Below, in pieces: positions 1 to 7,683 of a DNA stretch of 44,684 nt (the first letter of the stretch is position 1; every line of letters starts with the position of its first letter). The stretch spans positions 1 to 44,684 of the forward strand of contig JACRJV010000023.1 in the NCBI GenBank assembly GCA_016215325.1, read 5' to 3'. The notes under the pieces were generated by a model that was not told the DNA's origin, searched no databases, and saw only the letters and a list, made by a program, of their open reading frames with translations. Made by a program: the position numbers and the translations under genes. This DNA is from Candidatus Uhrbacteria bacterium (GTDB lineage: Bacteria > Patescibacteriota > Patescibacteriia > JACRJV01).

Positions 1-48
1 AACACGACCAATTCTTTGGATGGAACGTTCTCCAATGTCAAAACACTT

Positions 49-300
49 TTACGAATCCATCGAGGCCTGAACCCCGAAACCAAAGCCAAACTTATCGGAG
101 AAATCCTTTCCAAGTAGCCTTACAGATTTACCATTAGACCACAGAGATTGGAATGAGTCCTCCAGAGTTAACTCCTGAGCATCGGGGTTGCGCTCAATGA
201 GCATCTTGGGTGTGGATTTGGCAACGACAACCACCGGGGCGAGTAATATGAGAACTGCAACGATGAACATCTTGCGCATAATCCGCAATGCGGTGCGCAC
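49..300 (-). CDS. Small exported or membrane-anchored protein, unknown
   Basis: I do not recognise this family. The 83-residue product begins with basic residues followed by a hydrophobic run (FIVAVLILLAPVVVVA, about residues 12-27), as in a signal peptide or N-terminal anchor. The remaining 55 residues are polar and have no known motif. The start used is a GTG one base after the TAG stop of the upstream helicase gene; an ATG seven codons later (position 279) would still keep the signal sequence. The tight spacing suggests co-transcription with the helicase. The small size and lack of homology that I can recall keep confidence moderate. Confidence 0.5.
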   Translation of the reverse strand: MRTALRIMRKMFIVAVLILLAPVVVVAKSTPKMLIERNPDAQELTLEDSFQSLWSNGKSVRLLGKDFSDKFGFGFGVQASMDS

Positions 301-301
301 C

Positions 302-2254
302 CTAGCGCATCTTTTTCATGAGCAAAATTTTATCCAAAATGCCGATGGGCTTACCCGACACATCGATAACAGGGAGGCCCTCATCATCCAACTCTTGGGC
401 GCCCACAAGGCTGGGTCGCAGTTCTTCCAAGAACCGACTCGGCAGGGCATACTGGCCCCCGATCCCTTCCCGTGCGCTCGAAAAAACCAGATGGTCCTTT
501 GCTCTGGTGATCGCGACATATAACAACCGGCGCTCTTCTTCGAGCTCTTCAAGAGAATTTAAACTTCGGTAATGGGGCAGGGCACCGTCGGTGAGGCCAA
601 TCAAATATACAACACTCCACTCGAGCCCTTTGGCTTGATGGATGGTGCTACACACTAACCGGGGCTGGTGCGGCGCGCCCGCATCATCATGTTCAAACTG
701 CTCGGACAACGCGATGTCCGCAAACAGTTGTTCGCGATCGGTATAACGCGAAACAAACGAACAAAAGGCGGCGCAGTCGTCGTAGCGCTGCCCGGCATCA
801 TCGTAATTGTCTTCCAAGTATTGGTGATACCACCCGTTGAGCCAATCCGTGAGTTGGGTGGCAAGATCGGCTGTATTGCCGCGCAGATGATTAACCACCG
901 GCGTGAGATGCGTTTTGATTGCGGGATTGCGATCAAGCGCGATATTCAGCTCTTGCTGCGATGTGGATTTAATCAGTGCCCAAATTTTTGTCGACGCCGC
1001 GGGCCCCACCCCTGGCAATAATTCGGCAAACCGCAGCCACGCCAATTCATCAGCCCAATAATTCAAAATCCGGGCAGTCGCCACCATATCTTTGATGTGC
1101 GCTTGCTCAAAAAATCGCAGTCCCCCACGCAAAATATATGGAACCCCCGCGCGCTGAAGTTCTAATTCCAAGGTGATCGAGCTCGCGCTGGCCCGGAACA
1201 GCACTGCTTGATCGTTGAGCGAGAGCCCTTCCCGCACCCGTGTTTGAATCTGATCAATGATCCACTGCGCTTCTTCCTCTAACGTCAACGGTTCAATGAG
1301 GCGCGGCGACTCCCCGGCCCCTCGTTGAGCCGACAGCTCTTTTTGGAATGCTTGGGCATGGCGTTTGAGAGCGGTGTTCGCAAGGCCCAGAATTTCGGAC
1401 GTGCTCCGATAGTTGATCGTTAACGGGAATGTCTTGGCCTGTGGGAAGCGACGCGGAAACGCGCGGATGTGGTCCACATTAGCCCCCCTAAACCCGTAGA
1501 TACTCTGGGCATCATCCCCCACGACCAACAGATTATGGTGGACACTGCTTAATGCTTGGACAATCTCATCCTGGAGTAGATTAATGTCTTGATACTCATC
1601 GACCAAAATATATTCGAACCGCTCCGACCACTTCTGCGCAGCGCTCGGGTGATCCTTAAGCAGCGCCAACCAGAGCAAAAGCAAGTCATCAAAATCCATG
1701 GCGTTTAATTCTTTTTTCCGCCTTGCAAAAAATTGGTTAAACTCCAAAAACCATTGCGGAAGGTATTGCGTGTGGCTAAATCGCTGTTTGGCGTAGACGT
1801 CGATGGCCACCATGGTATTCGTAGCAGCGCTCACGATGCTGCCCACTACTTCGGGCTTGAGCGGACGCTCCGGTGCCTCACCAAATTGCTTTAACGATTG
1901 TTTGAGCAAGCGCTTGCGGTCGTCCTCATCCAAAATAGTGAACCGCGATGTAAAACCAATGTCTTGCGCGTGTTGGCGGAGGATCCGATTGCCAATGTGG
2001 TGGAATGTGCCGCCCCAAATCTGACGGCTCGAAGCGCCGAACATCGCTTCGCAGCGTGCCATCATTTCGTTGGCCGCCTTATTCGTAAAGGTGAGCAAAA
2101 GAATGTGCCAAGGCGAGATGCCCGTCTCTAAGAGACGGGCGACGCGATGCACGATGGTTTTGGTTTTCCCCGATCCAGCGCCGGCCAACACCAAACACGG
2201 CCCCTCGGCGTTGTCGACCACTGTTTGTTGTTGTGGATTGAGTCGTGATGACAT
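302..2254 (-). CDS. UvrD/PcrA-type superfamily 1 DNA helicase
   Basis: An ATP-dependent 3'-5' DNA helicase of the UvrD/PcrA/Rep family, acting in repair and in clearing replication forks. The 650-residue length fits the family. Visible motifs in order: the Q-motif region LNPQQQ at the N-terminus, Walker A AGAGSGKTKT (about residue 24), motif II VDEYQDIN, motif III GDDAQSIYGFRGA, motif IV INYRS, motif V TIHQAKGLEW and motif VI VAITRAKDHL. The ATG at 2254 is chosen because the conserved N-terminus (MSSRLNPQQQ) starts there and a promoter lies just upstream. A longer in-frame extension would run through that promoter and the preceding terminator, so it is unlikely. UvrD, PcrA and Rep cannot be separated by eye. 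Confidence 0.95.
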   Translation of the reverse strand: MSSRLNPQQQTVVDNAEGPCLVLAGAGSGKTKTIVHRVARLLETGISPWHILLLTFTNKAANEMMARCEAMFGASSRQIWGGTFHHIGNRILRQHAQDIGFTSRFTILDEDDRKRLLKQSLKQFGEAPERPLKPEVVGSIVSAATNTMVAIDVYAKQRFSHTQYLPQWFLEFNQFFARRKKELNAMDFDDLLLLWLALLKDHPSAAQKWSERFEYILVDEYQDINLLQDEIVQALSSVHHNLLVVGDDAQSIYGFRGANVDHIRAFPRRFPQAKTFPLTINYRSTSEILGLANTALKRHAQAFQKELSAQRGAGESPRLIEPLTLEEEAQWIIDQIQTRVREGLSLNDQAVLFRASASSITLELELQRAGVPYILRGGLRFFEQAHIKDMVATARILNYWADELAWLRFAELLPGVGPAASTKIWALIKSTSQQELNIALDRNPAIKTHLTPVVNHLRGNTADLATQLTDWLNGWYHQYLEDNYDDAGQRYDDCAAFCSFVSRYTDREQLFADIALSEQFEHDDAGAPHQPRLVCSTIHQAKGLEWSVVYLIGLTDGALPHYRSLNSLEELEEERRLLYVAITRAKDHLVFSSAREGIGGQYALPSRFLEELRPSLVGAQELDDEGLPVIDVSGKPIGILDKILLMKKMR

Positions 2255-2267
2255 AGCTTGAGTTCTG

Positions 2268-2296
2268 ATTTTAGCACATTCAATATTCCCGTTCAA
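2268..2296 (-). promoter_or_regulatory. Sigma-70-like promoter for the helicase gene
   Basis: On the minus strand, TTGAAC (2296-2291), a 17-base spacer and an extended -10 TGC-TAAAAT (box 2273-2268). The predicted transcript would begin about six bases before the helicase ATG. It sits immediately after the terminator of the zinc-ribbon gene, which supports an independent start. Confidence 0.6.
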
Positions 2297-2300
2297 TGCA

Positions 2301-2331
2301 AAAACCGTCCCGACAGTATCGGGACGGTTTT
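2301..2331 (-). terminator. Rho-independent terminator after the zinc-ribbon gene
   Basis: A perfect 13-bp stem (2301-2313 with 2319-2331) with a 5-base loop. The stem runs from an A-tract to a T-tract, so on the minus strand the GC-rich core is followed by a T-run. It lies 11 bases past the zinc-ribbon stop codon. Confidence 0.85.
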
Positions 2332-2342
2332 GATTGCAGATA

Positions 2343-2675
2343 CTAGTTCCGTTTGTAGCAATCTTTACAATAGATTGCTCGGCTCGGATCTGGAGTAAAT
2401 GGCAACTGCGTGATGGCTGCACCGCAACCAGCGCACTTGATCCCCATTGCAGAGACATCGTTCATCTGGCGAGGAGGGCGGCTGCCCATTCCACCTCCGC
2501 GGTTATCGCGGAAGCTTTGCCGGCGCTGCGAATTGCAGTCGCGGCAGTAAACGGGTCGGGAGCCATCTGGAACGAACGGAAGTTCGGTCACGGCGACTCC
2601 ACAACCAGCGCACTTGAGCCCCATGCTAGAGACATCGTTCATCGGACGAGGAGAGGACTGTTGATCGTTATACAC
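2343..2675 (-). CDS. Tandem CxxC zinc-ribbon protein
   Basis: A 110-residue protein with two nearly identical zinc-ribbon modules. Each has CAGC, then 18 residues including a conserved T[EQ]LPF and a basic residue, then C[RK]DC. Each module is preceded by MNDVS(S/A)MG(L/I)KC. This resembles the CxxC-x17-CxxC domain family frequent in Patescibacteria; the function is unknown, and nucleic-acid binding is an inference from the type of fold. The start is placed at GTG 2675 because an unusually strong Shine-Dalgarno (AAGGGGGTGA, about 2696-2684) lies 8 bases upstream; a TTG at 2711 would place that ribosome site inside the gene. The gene has its own consensus promoter, a 136-base leader and a terminator, so it is monocistronic and probably highly expressed. 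Confidence 0.85.
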   Translation of the reverse strand: MYNDQQSSPRPMNDVSSMGLKCAGCGVAVTELPFVPDGSRPVYCRDCNSQRRQSFRDNRGGGMGSRPPRQMNDVSAMGIKCAGCGAAITQLPFTPDPSRAIYCKDCYKRN

Positions 2676-2811
2676 AAAGGATTTCACCCCCTTTCTTTGG
2701 CTGAGACTCAAAATATATCTGAGTTCTCAAAACGGCGAATCCTTTGATACGATCCTCTCGCGACGTCGATGATGTCGACTTGACGATGGTTTCTTCTCTA
2801 GATTCTACCTG
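2676..2811 (-). promoter_or_regulatory. Structured 5' leader of the zinc-ribbon gene
   Basis: Between the predicted transcription start (about 2811) and the GTG start are three possible helices. One is a 5-bp GTCGA/TCGAC hairpin. The second is a bulged stem GAG-A-ACTCA with TGAGTCTC. The third is a 9-bp long-range pairing of CAAAGGATT (2746-2738 on the minus strand) with AATCCTTTG (2683-2675). The last pairs the spacer after the Shine-Dalgarno and the first base of the start codon, so it could control translation. The ligand or signal is unknown. Confidence 0.5.
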
Positions 2812-2817
2812 GATCGT

Positions 2818-2845
2818 ATTATACCAGACTTTACAAAAATGTCAA
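2818..2845 (-). promoter_or_regulatory. Consensus sigma-70 promoter for the zinc-ribbon gene
   Basis: On the minus strand, a perfect -35 TTGACA (2845-2840), a 16-base spacer and a perfect -10 TATAAT (2823-2818). It is the best promoter match in the window and lies just past the stop codon of the 6-phosphogluconate dehydrogenase gene. Confidence 0.85.
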
Positions 2846-2862
2846 TAGCGCGTGGATGCCCC

Positions 2863-3750
2863 TCAATTCAAGAGGTGTCCGCCAAATTCATTGCGCATAA
2901 GTGCAATAAGTTTTCCTGCGAATGTCGGCTTGGTACGGCTTTCCACGCGACACTCACGAGCTTTTCGCAATATCGGCATGCGCGCAATCTTCTCGAGATG
3001 GCGCATTTCTGCCTCTGTTTCTCCTGGAGGTACTGACCCTGAAATTTGCTTTAAATCGCTACGTTTGAGACCAGAAGATGCCCAGGACATAAGCCGGCTT
3101 TCGATAATACTGCCGTGCGCATACACTTGAGCAACTCTATTGAGATCCATCCCCAATGATTTGGAATGCTGTCCAATCGCCTGCAGCCCTTCGGCAATCG
3201 CCCCCATCATGCCATACTCAATCCCATTATGGACCATCTTTACAAAATGCCCGGCACCAGATCGCCCCATGTACTCATAGCCACCTTTTACACACATGAC
3301 CTTATAGAGAAATTCGGTCTTCTTATATGCTTGTTTATCGCCACCCACCATCATGCAGGCACCATGACGCGCGCCCGAGATGCCGCCAGAGGTTCCAACG
3401 TCCAAAAAAGTAATACCCTTTTTCTTGAGTGCATTCGCCCGTCGCTGTGAGTCCGTATACAACGAATTTCCCCCATCGATGACAATATCTCCAGGGCGAA
3501 GCTGCGGAAGCAGCTGCTGGATTACCGTATCAACCGGCTTGCCAGCTGTGATCATCAGCCAGATAATTTTTTGCTTGGGCAAAAGCGTCACGAGTTCTTC
3601 CAAAAAAAATGCGGGGCGCGCGCCATAATGCGCGACGTCTTTGACGGCATCCGGTTCGCGGTTATACGCCACAACAGGAATACGATGCTCCAGCAGATTC
3701 AGCACCATGTTCTTGCCCATGCGTCCAAGGCCGATAAAGCCGATTGTCAT
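2863..3750 (-). CDS. gnd: 6-phosphogluconate dehydrogenase, short decarboxylating form
   Basis: Catalyses oxidative decarboxylation of 6-phosphogluconate to ribulose 5-phosphate. At 295 residues it matches the short (about 300-residue) branch, not the roughly 470-residue form. Motifs: GLGRMG dinucleotide fold at residues 7-12, DGGNS substrate loop, DVGTSGGISGA, and the catalytic segment with KMVHNGIEYGMM. NAD or NADP preference cannot be read with confidence, although the residues after the glycine motif would decide it. Its ATG overlaps the TGA stop of the glucose dehydrogenase gene (ATGA), implying translational coupling. Together the two suggest an oxidative route from glucose to pentose phosphate. 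A gluconate kinase and a glucose-6-phosphate dehydrogenase are not in the window. Confidence 0.93.
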   Translation of the reverse strand: MTIGFIGLGRMGKNMVLNLLEHRIPVVAYNREPDAVKDVAHYGARPAFFLEELVTLLPKQKIIWLMITAGKPVDTVIQQLLPQLRPGDIVIDGGNSLYTDSQRRANALKKKGITFLDVGTSGGISGARHGACMMVGGDKQAYKKTEFLYKVMCVKGGYEYMGRSGAGHFVKMVHNGIEYGMMGAIAEGLQAIGQHSKSLGMDLNRVAQVYAHGSIIESRLMSWASSGLKRSDLKQISGSVPPGETEAEMRHLEKIARMPILRKARECRVESRTKPTFAGKLIALMRNEFGGHLLN

Positions 3751-4874
3751 ATTGTTCCAATATCAAACACCACCTTTAATCGATCATCGCCTCGTTCAAA
3801 CGCCTGTTCATATTGATCCAATGTAAATCGATGGGTAATCGCCCGCTCGAGGATTCCGCTAAATTTTGCGTTTACTGTTCGGACAAATTCAACCGCACGG
3901 CGAAAGTGTTCTGCGTTGGAATTCACAGACCCCAAAATTACCTGATTCTGCCGGACAATATGCCGCAACATCGAGTTAGCATCAAAACAAATGTTGTTTT
4001 CGGCGGCGCGCGGGACTCCCATGAGCAGGTACACGCTGTTGCGGCTCATCATTTCGATAAACGAGAGGGCCACGTCCGACGCCCCGGTTGCTTCAAAGAT
4101 CACATCCACATGGCCGATCCCTTCCATGATTTTCTTGGGCCCGAAATTGCGGCCATCCACATATCGCGCGCCCATTTCTTTGACCATTTGGATCTTGAGC
4201 GCATCGCGATGCACGACTTCGAGCACATAGGTTTCGATCCCGTAACTGCGCAGCCACGCCACGGCAAGGAACCCCAACGGCCCGGCACCCAGCACCAATG
4301 CGCGTTTGCAACCCGGCCAATCGCTCTGGTCCCAGTCATGCTCCAAATGTGAACACGCTGATGGGACGCGCTGCTGAATGCGCAGCATCTGGTCAAACGC
4401 TTTGACCACAATCGATGCCGGCTCTACCCATACGGCAATGGGCAGATCGCCTTTTTCAACCCGCACCAAATATTTTTCCTGTGCAACGGTATATTCGGTT
4501 AAAAATCCATGGAGGAAATGGAGGCCATGCTCCTTGTAAAGGCCAGTGTAGCAGTAATCACTCATGTTGGCCTGACAGGCGGGACACAATCCACACCCAC
4601 GGCGGACTGTTGGCACGACAAAATCCCCGACGTTCAAATTCTTGACATCAGCGCCAATCGCTTCGACCACTCCGACACTTTCGTGCCCCAATGTCATAAA
4701 CTGCTCGTCTTGCGGTGGCTCGACAAGGTGATTTTTAATGAGTGAAAAATCCGAACCGTCAATCGCAGAAGACAAGATCCGGACAAGCACTTCGGTTTTG
4801 CGCGCAATCGTTGGTTTTGCAATATCTGCGATTGCCACCCCCGGCTTTGATTTATAGAGACCAACGGCGCGCAT
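3747..4874 (-). CDS. Zinc-dependent glucose dehydrogenase-like MDR protein
   Basis: A 375-residue medium-chain dehydrogenase resembling the glucose 1-dehydrogenases of archaea (glucose to glucono-lactone with NAD(P)). Catalytic zinc ligands appear as D39 (AIDGSD, where most alcohol dehydrogenases have Cys) and H64/E65 in GHE. The Asp ligand is a feature I associate with halophilic archaeal glucose dehydrogenase. The structural zinc lobe has C94, C97, C100 and C108. The nucleotide fold has LGAGPLG, followed by YVLEVVHRD. Exact substrate is an inference; another sugar or polyol is possible. It is followed with a 4-base overlap by the 6-phosphogluconate dehydrogenase gene, which supports a sugar-acid oxidative pathway. 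A cyclase-family hydrolase gene lies 41 bases upstream. Confidence 0.8.
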   Translation of the reverse strand: MRAVGLYKSKPGVAIADIAKPTIARKTEVLVRILSSAIDGSDFSLIKNHLVEPPQDEQFMTLGHESVGVVEAIGADVKNLNVGDFVVPTVRRGCGLCPACQANMSDYCYTGLYKEHGLHFLHGFLTEYTVAQEKYLVRVEKGDLPIAVWVEPASIVVKAFDQMLRIQQRVPSACSHLEHDWDQSDWPGCKRALVLGAGPLGFLAVAWLRSYGIETYVLEVVHRDALKIQMVKEMGARYVDGRNFGPKKIMEGIGHVDVIFEATGASDVALSFIEMMSRNSVYLLMGVPRAAENNICFDANSMLRHIVRQNQVILGSVNSNAEHFRRAVEFVRTVNAKFSGILERAITHRFTLDQYEQAFERGDDRLKVVFDIGTI

Positions 4875-4915
4875 AGACGAGAAACAAAGAAGTGAGAAGG
4901 TAAAAAAGTTAAGAA

Positions 4916-5551
4916 TTACGGTCGCTTCCGTAGGAGTACGCGGGCGGGGGAACCGTCGAGCCCCTTGAGCCGGAGCGGTAACGCTATGCTATCGTACACC
5001 CCGGGCTTTACCATCCGTAAATCACAGCCTTCAATAATGACGATGCCCGCTTTGAGCAGTGTTTTATGTACCGGGTGGCCGGGATTGCCTTTGCGCTCGA
5101 CGGAAAGATAATCCACGCCCACGAGTTTTACCCCCTTGCGTACCAATAACGCCGCAGTGTCCACGGCTAATGAGTAGTAATGCGATGTAAATTCTTTTTG
5201 ATGGAGTTTTTTAGAATCGCCTGTTTGGAAAAATAAACGTTCGACACCCTTCCATGACCGGATGGGCAGATCGCTCGGCTGGATTTCCCATCGGTTCTTT
5301 GGTCGGACAGCGATGACAACAGCGGGGCCAATGAACTTTTCAAGATCAATCTCGTCCACGCTGCGTGTTCCTGCCACAAAATGGCGTGGCGCATCGATAT
5401 GGGTGCCAGTGTGCGTTGACAATGCAATATCGTGGACTTCAACACCATCCTTTTTGATTGATTCCAATGCACGCACACGCAACCCCTGCTGGCCGGGCCA
5501 GTGTACAAGAGTGGTAGTGAGCGGGAGAGAGATGTCGATCCAGCGAGGCAT
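4916..5551 (-). CDS. Putative cyclase / kynurenine-formamidase-like metal hydrolase
   Basis: A 211-residue member of the putative cyclase family (includes KynB and isatin hydrolase). The family metal motif HxGTHxDxPxH is present as HTGTHIDAPRH around residue 50, after an N-terminal DISLPL. Later conserved features are GVDYLSVE and a C-terminal LPLRLKGLDGSPAR. The substrate is unknown; no tryptophan catabolism genes are near, so the formamidase name should not be transferred. The start is the ATG at 5551 (MPRWIDISLP). An upstream in-frame extension would be translated from a dispersed repeat element, so it is rejected. Being upstream of glucose dehydrogenase hints at a role on a lactone or acid intermediate, but this is inference. 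Confidence 0.8.
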   Translation of the reverse strand: MPRWIDISLPLTTTLVHWPGQQGLRVRALESIKKDGVEVHDIALSTHTGTHIDAPRHFVAGTRSVDEIDLEKFIGPAVVIAVRPKNRWEIQPSDLPIRSWKGVERLFFQTGDSKKLHQKEFTSHYYSLAVDTAALLVRKGVKLVGVDYLSVERKGNPGHPVHKTLLKAGIVIIEGCDLRMVKPGVYDSIALPLRLKGLDGSPARVLLRKRP

Positions 5552-5559
5552 AATGCACA

Positions 5560-5652
5560 TCGTCATTCTGAGTGTGGCGCCTGCCTGCCGGTAGGCAGGA
5601 AGGATCTGGTCCACAATCGACGAAATCCTTCAGTAGAGATTCAGGATGACGA
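5560..5652. repeat. Short inverted-repeat element (GTCATTCTGA type)
   Basis: Ends TCGTCATTCTGA (5560-5571) and TCAGGATGACGA (5641-5652) are inverted with one mismatch, a layout typical of small non-autonomous repeats. Inside is the palindrome CCTGCCTGCCGGTAGGCAGG (5580-5599). One end overlaps the last codons and stop of the Nudix gene. I see only this copy with complete ends in the window. Confidence 0.6.
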
Positions 5653-6225
5653 ACCCCTAAACAATAAATTTCGGAACTCCTCTTTTTTCTTTGGACTGTG
5701 TCCAATATCCAATAATTCGATCTTCAATCCGCGATCGCGGAAATGATCACGGTGAATCACACGAAATAAATCGTCAAATGTAACCCACTCATGGATAAAC
5801 CGCTCGCCTTTCTGCGCCAATGGTTCAGCCACCTTCTGGGCATTGCGAATAATATAGTAATACACTGCCCAACTCATCTTGCGGCTCGGGACGTCCACAT
5901 TCCACAGCTCTGGCGCATCCCCTTTGTATCCGGTTTCTTCGAGAACTTCGCGCACGATGGCCTGCGCCGGAGTTTCGCCGGGATCAATACGGCCGCCGGG
6001 GAAACTCAAAAATGGATGTTCACGGTCCGGTTGTTCCTGCTCTTGTAAGAGAATGGCATTGTCTGCAATCACGAACGCCGTGGCCGCATCCGCGCGTTCC
6101 ACCATTTCAAACGTCTCAAACGAACCGTCGTACATTTTTTGCTGCCATTGCCACACGCTCCACATCACTCCGCTAAACACTTTCCTCGCCCCAGACGGGG
6201 GCATCGGTTTTTGGGGGGCATTCAT
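5641..6225 (-). CDS. Nudix hydrolase
   Basis: A hydrolase of nucleoside diphosphate-linked compounds; the substrate is not predictable. The Nudix box is complete: GGRIDPGETPAQAIVREVLEE followed by TGY. It is preceded by a strand reading AFVIADNAILLQEQEQ and a FLSFPGG segment. The chosen ATG at 6225 gives 194 residues. A TTG at 6264 would add a hydrophobic stretch (WIALLLWYARQR), and the frame is open back to the stop of the upstream glycosyltransferase, so a membrane-anchored longer form is possible. The last residues (SSS and the stop) are encoded by the end of a dispersed repeat, so the C-terminus may have been remodelled by insertion. Confidence 0.85.
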   Translation of the reverse strand: MNAPQKPMPPSGARKVFSGVMWSVWQWQQKMYDGSFETFEMVERADAATAFVIADNAILLQEQEQPDREHPFLSFPGGRIDPGETPAQAIVREVLEETGYKGDAPELWNVDVPSRKMSWAVYYYIIRNAQKVAEPLAQKGERFIHEWVTFDDLFRVIHRDHFRDRGLKIELLDIGHSPKKKEEFRNLLFRGSSS

Positions 6226-6279
6226 ACGCTGCCTAGCATACCACAGCAGCAGCGCGATCCACAATACGATGATAGTTGT

Positions 6280-7359
6280 CTATACCAGACCGCGGATACA
6301 CTTGTAGTAGATATGCATCAAGGGATTGCCCACCCGGTCTAACAATGTGCTGGGAATCGGTTGATCAGTGATTTGGCTGCTCATCATCTGCAGTATTTCA
6401 CTGTCCTTCTTAATTCTCGCGTCCATGCTCTTCCGGCGTACAGCGAATACGCCGGGGAATAATCGGAGTACATCGCGGTAGGATCGGAGTTTTTGCTTCC
6501 ACCAACCATTGCGGATGGCGAACGCAAGCATGCCCGCCTCCAGAACCAGTGCCATAGGCGCAAGCAAGAACAGTGTCCAGGACTGGTAATGCATGAGCAT
6601 GACCAAGAGCCGATTGCGTTCCATAAAATAGTATTTATATCCAGAGGGACTACTGTTGTATTTATGATAGACAATTGCGTCACGCACGCAGATGGACTGC
6701 CCGCCGGAGAGATTGAGCCGCCAACCAAATTCCAAGTCTTCGTGGTACATTTCGAGAATTTCGGAGAAACCGCCGGACTCCTCCCAGAGTGTCGCCGATA
6801 CCATCATTGCACCGCCGGATGCATAGGTCACGGGCCAAAACGCGGGACCGTGTACAGAGGATACCGCATATTCCTTTCCGTTCCCATCGCTGAAACCAAA
6901 CCCAAGGTAATGAATTCTATTACCAAGCGAATTCACCCGTTCGGATTCCGGCGGCCATATCATCATCCGCGCTTGGACCACGGTGCGATCCTTATCGAAT
7001 GACTGTAACGCATTAACGAGCCGCTGAATACAATCTGCGTCCAGCACTGTATCTTGATTTAACAAAAATAATACATCATACCCTTTATTGATGGCAGCTT
7101 TCGCGCCTTGGTTGATTGCTTTGGCAAAATAATAATTCTTCGGATTTTTGATGACGTGCAATTGAGGGAGTAACGCCGATATATTAACAATCCGCGAAAG
7201 CATTGCATCCCTTGACGCATTATCGATAACAAAAATCCCCAATCGATCTTTGGGGTACATACTGGCATTGATACTGCCAAAAAGTTCGTTCACGTACTGC
7301 TGCCCATTAAACGTCGGGATGATGACCGCGACGCGTGGCATCCCGGGATGTTCGTTCAT
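6280..7359 (-). CDS. Family 2 glycosyltransferase, rhamnosyltransferase-like
   Basis: A GT-A fold glycosyltransferase of about 359 residues. N-terminal VAVIIPTFNG and VIDNASRD bind the nucleotide sugar. NQDTVLDAD carries the metal-binding DxD-like motif. The acceptor region has GGAMMVSATLWEESGGFSE and the ED motif YHEDLEFGWR. A C-terminal hydrophobic segment (LFLLAPMALVLEAGMLAFAI) suggests membrane association. It resembles rhamnosyl- and other surface polysaccharide transferases, but the sugar is unknown. The start is uncertain: ATG 7359 overlaps the DUF2304 gene by 53 bases, and ATG 7341 is the other choice. It belongs to the surface-sugar group at 6.3-9.3 kb. Confidence 0.88.
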   Translation of the reverse strand: MNEHPGMPRVAVIIPTFNGQQYVNELFGSINASMYPKDRLGIFVIDNASRDAMLSRIVNISALLPQLHVIKNPKNYYFAKAINQGAKAAINKGYDVLFLLNQDTVLDADCIQRLVNALQSFDKDRTVVQARMMIWPPESERVNSLGNRIHYLGFGFSDGNGKEYAVSSVHGPAFWPVTYASGGAMMVSATLWEESGGFSEILEMYHEDLEFGWRLNLSGGQSICVRDAIVYHKYNSSPSGYKYYFMERNRLLVMLMHYQSWTLFLLAPMALVLEAGMLAFAIRNGWWKQKLRSYRDVLRLFPGVFAVRRKSMDARIKKDSEILQMMSSQITDQPIPSTLLDRVGNPLMHIYYKCIRGLV

Positions 7360-7675
7360 ACTCTTCGATGGCGTGCTGACCAACGAGCTTGGAAATGCGC
7401 TCATCAAGATTATCAACCCAAACCAATAAACTCAAGACTACGGCGGTAAGGACAATAATGGCAATATAAAATACGAGATCGCTGCCGCGGCCAATCCCCA
7501 CCCACGATGCCACACGAGTTGTAATCTCTGGGTAAAGAATCAACACGGCCGCACTTCCCCACACCAGTAACCAAATTCCCCGCGCGAGAATGGAGCGGTC
7601 AAGTCGCCGTGCGCGACGCACGCCCGCGATCAGAATAACACCGATAATCGGCAACGCAATCAGTTTGAAGATCAT
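7307..7675 (-). CDS. DUF2304-family membrane protein
   Basis: A 122-residue protein with three predicted membrane segments (about residues 2-17, 32-50 and 68-88), then a charged coiled tail (DNLDERISKLVGQHAIEEYER). This fits DUF2304, small membrane proteins that usually follow a dolichyl-phosphate-mannose-synthase-like glycosyltransferase. That is exactly the arrangement here, 8 bases after such a gene. The likely role is as a membrane partner of the transferase or in lipid-linked sugar handling; this is inferred from context. The start is ATG 7675. Its 3' end overlaps the next glycosyltransferase gene. Confidence 0.78.
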   Translation of the reverse strand: MIFKLIALPIIGVILIAGVRRARRLDRSILARGIWLLVWGSAAVLILYPEITTRVASWVGIGRGSDLVFYIAIIVLTAVVLSLLVWVDNLDERISKLVGQHAIEEYERTSRDATRRGHHPDV

Positions 7676-7683
7676 AGTACCAC

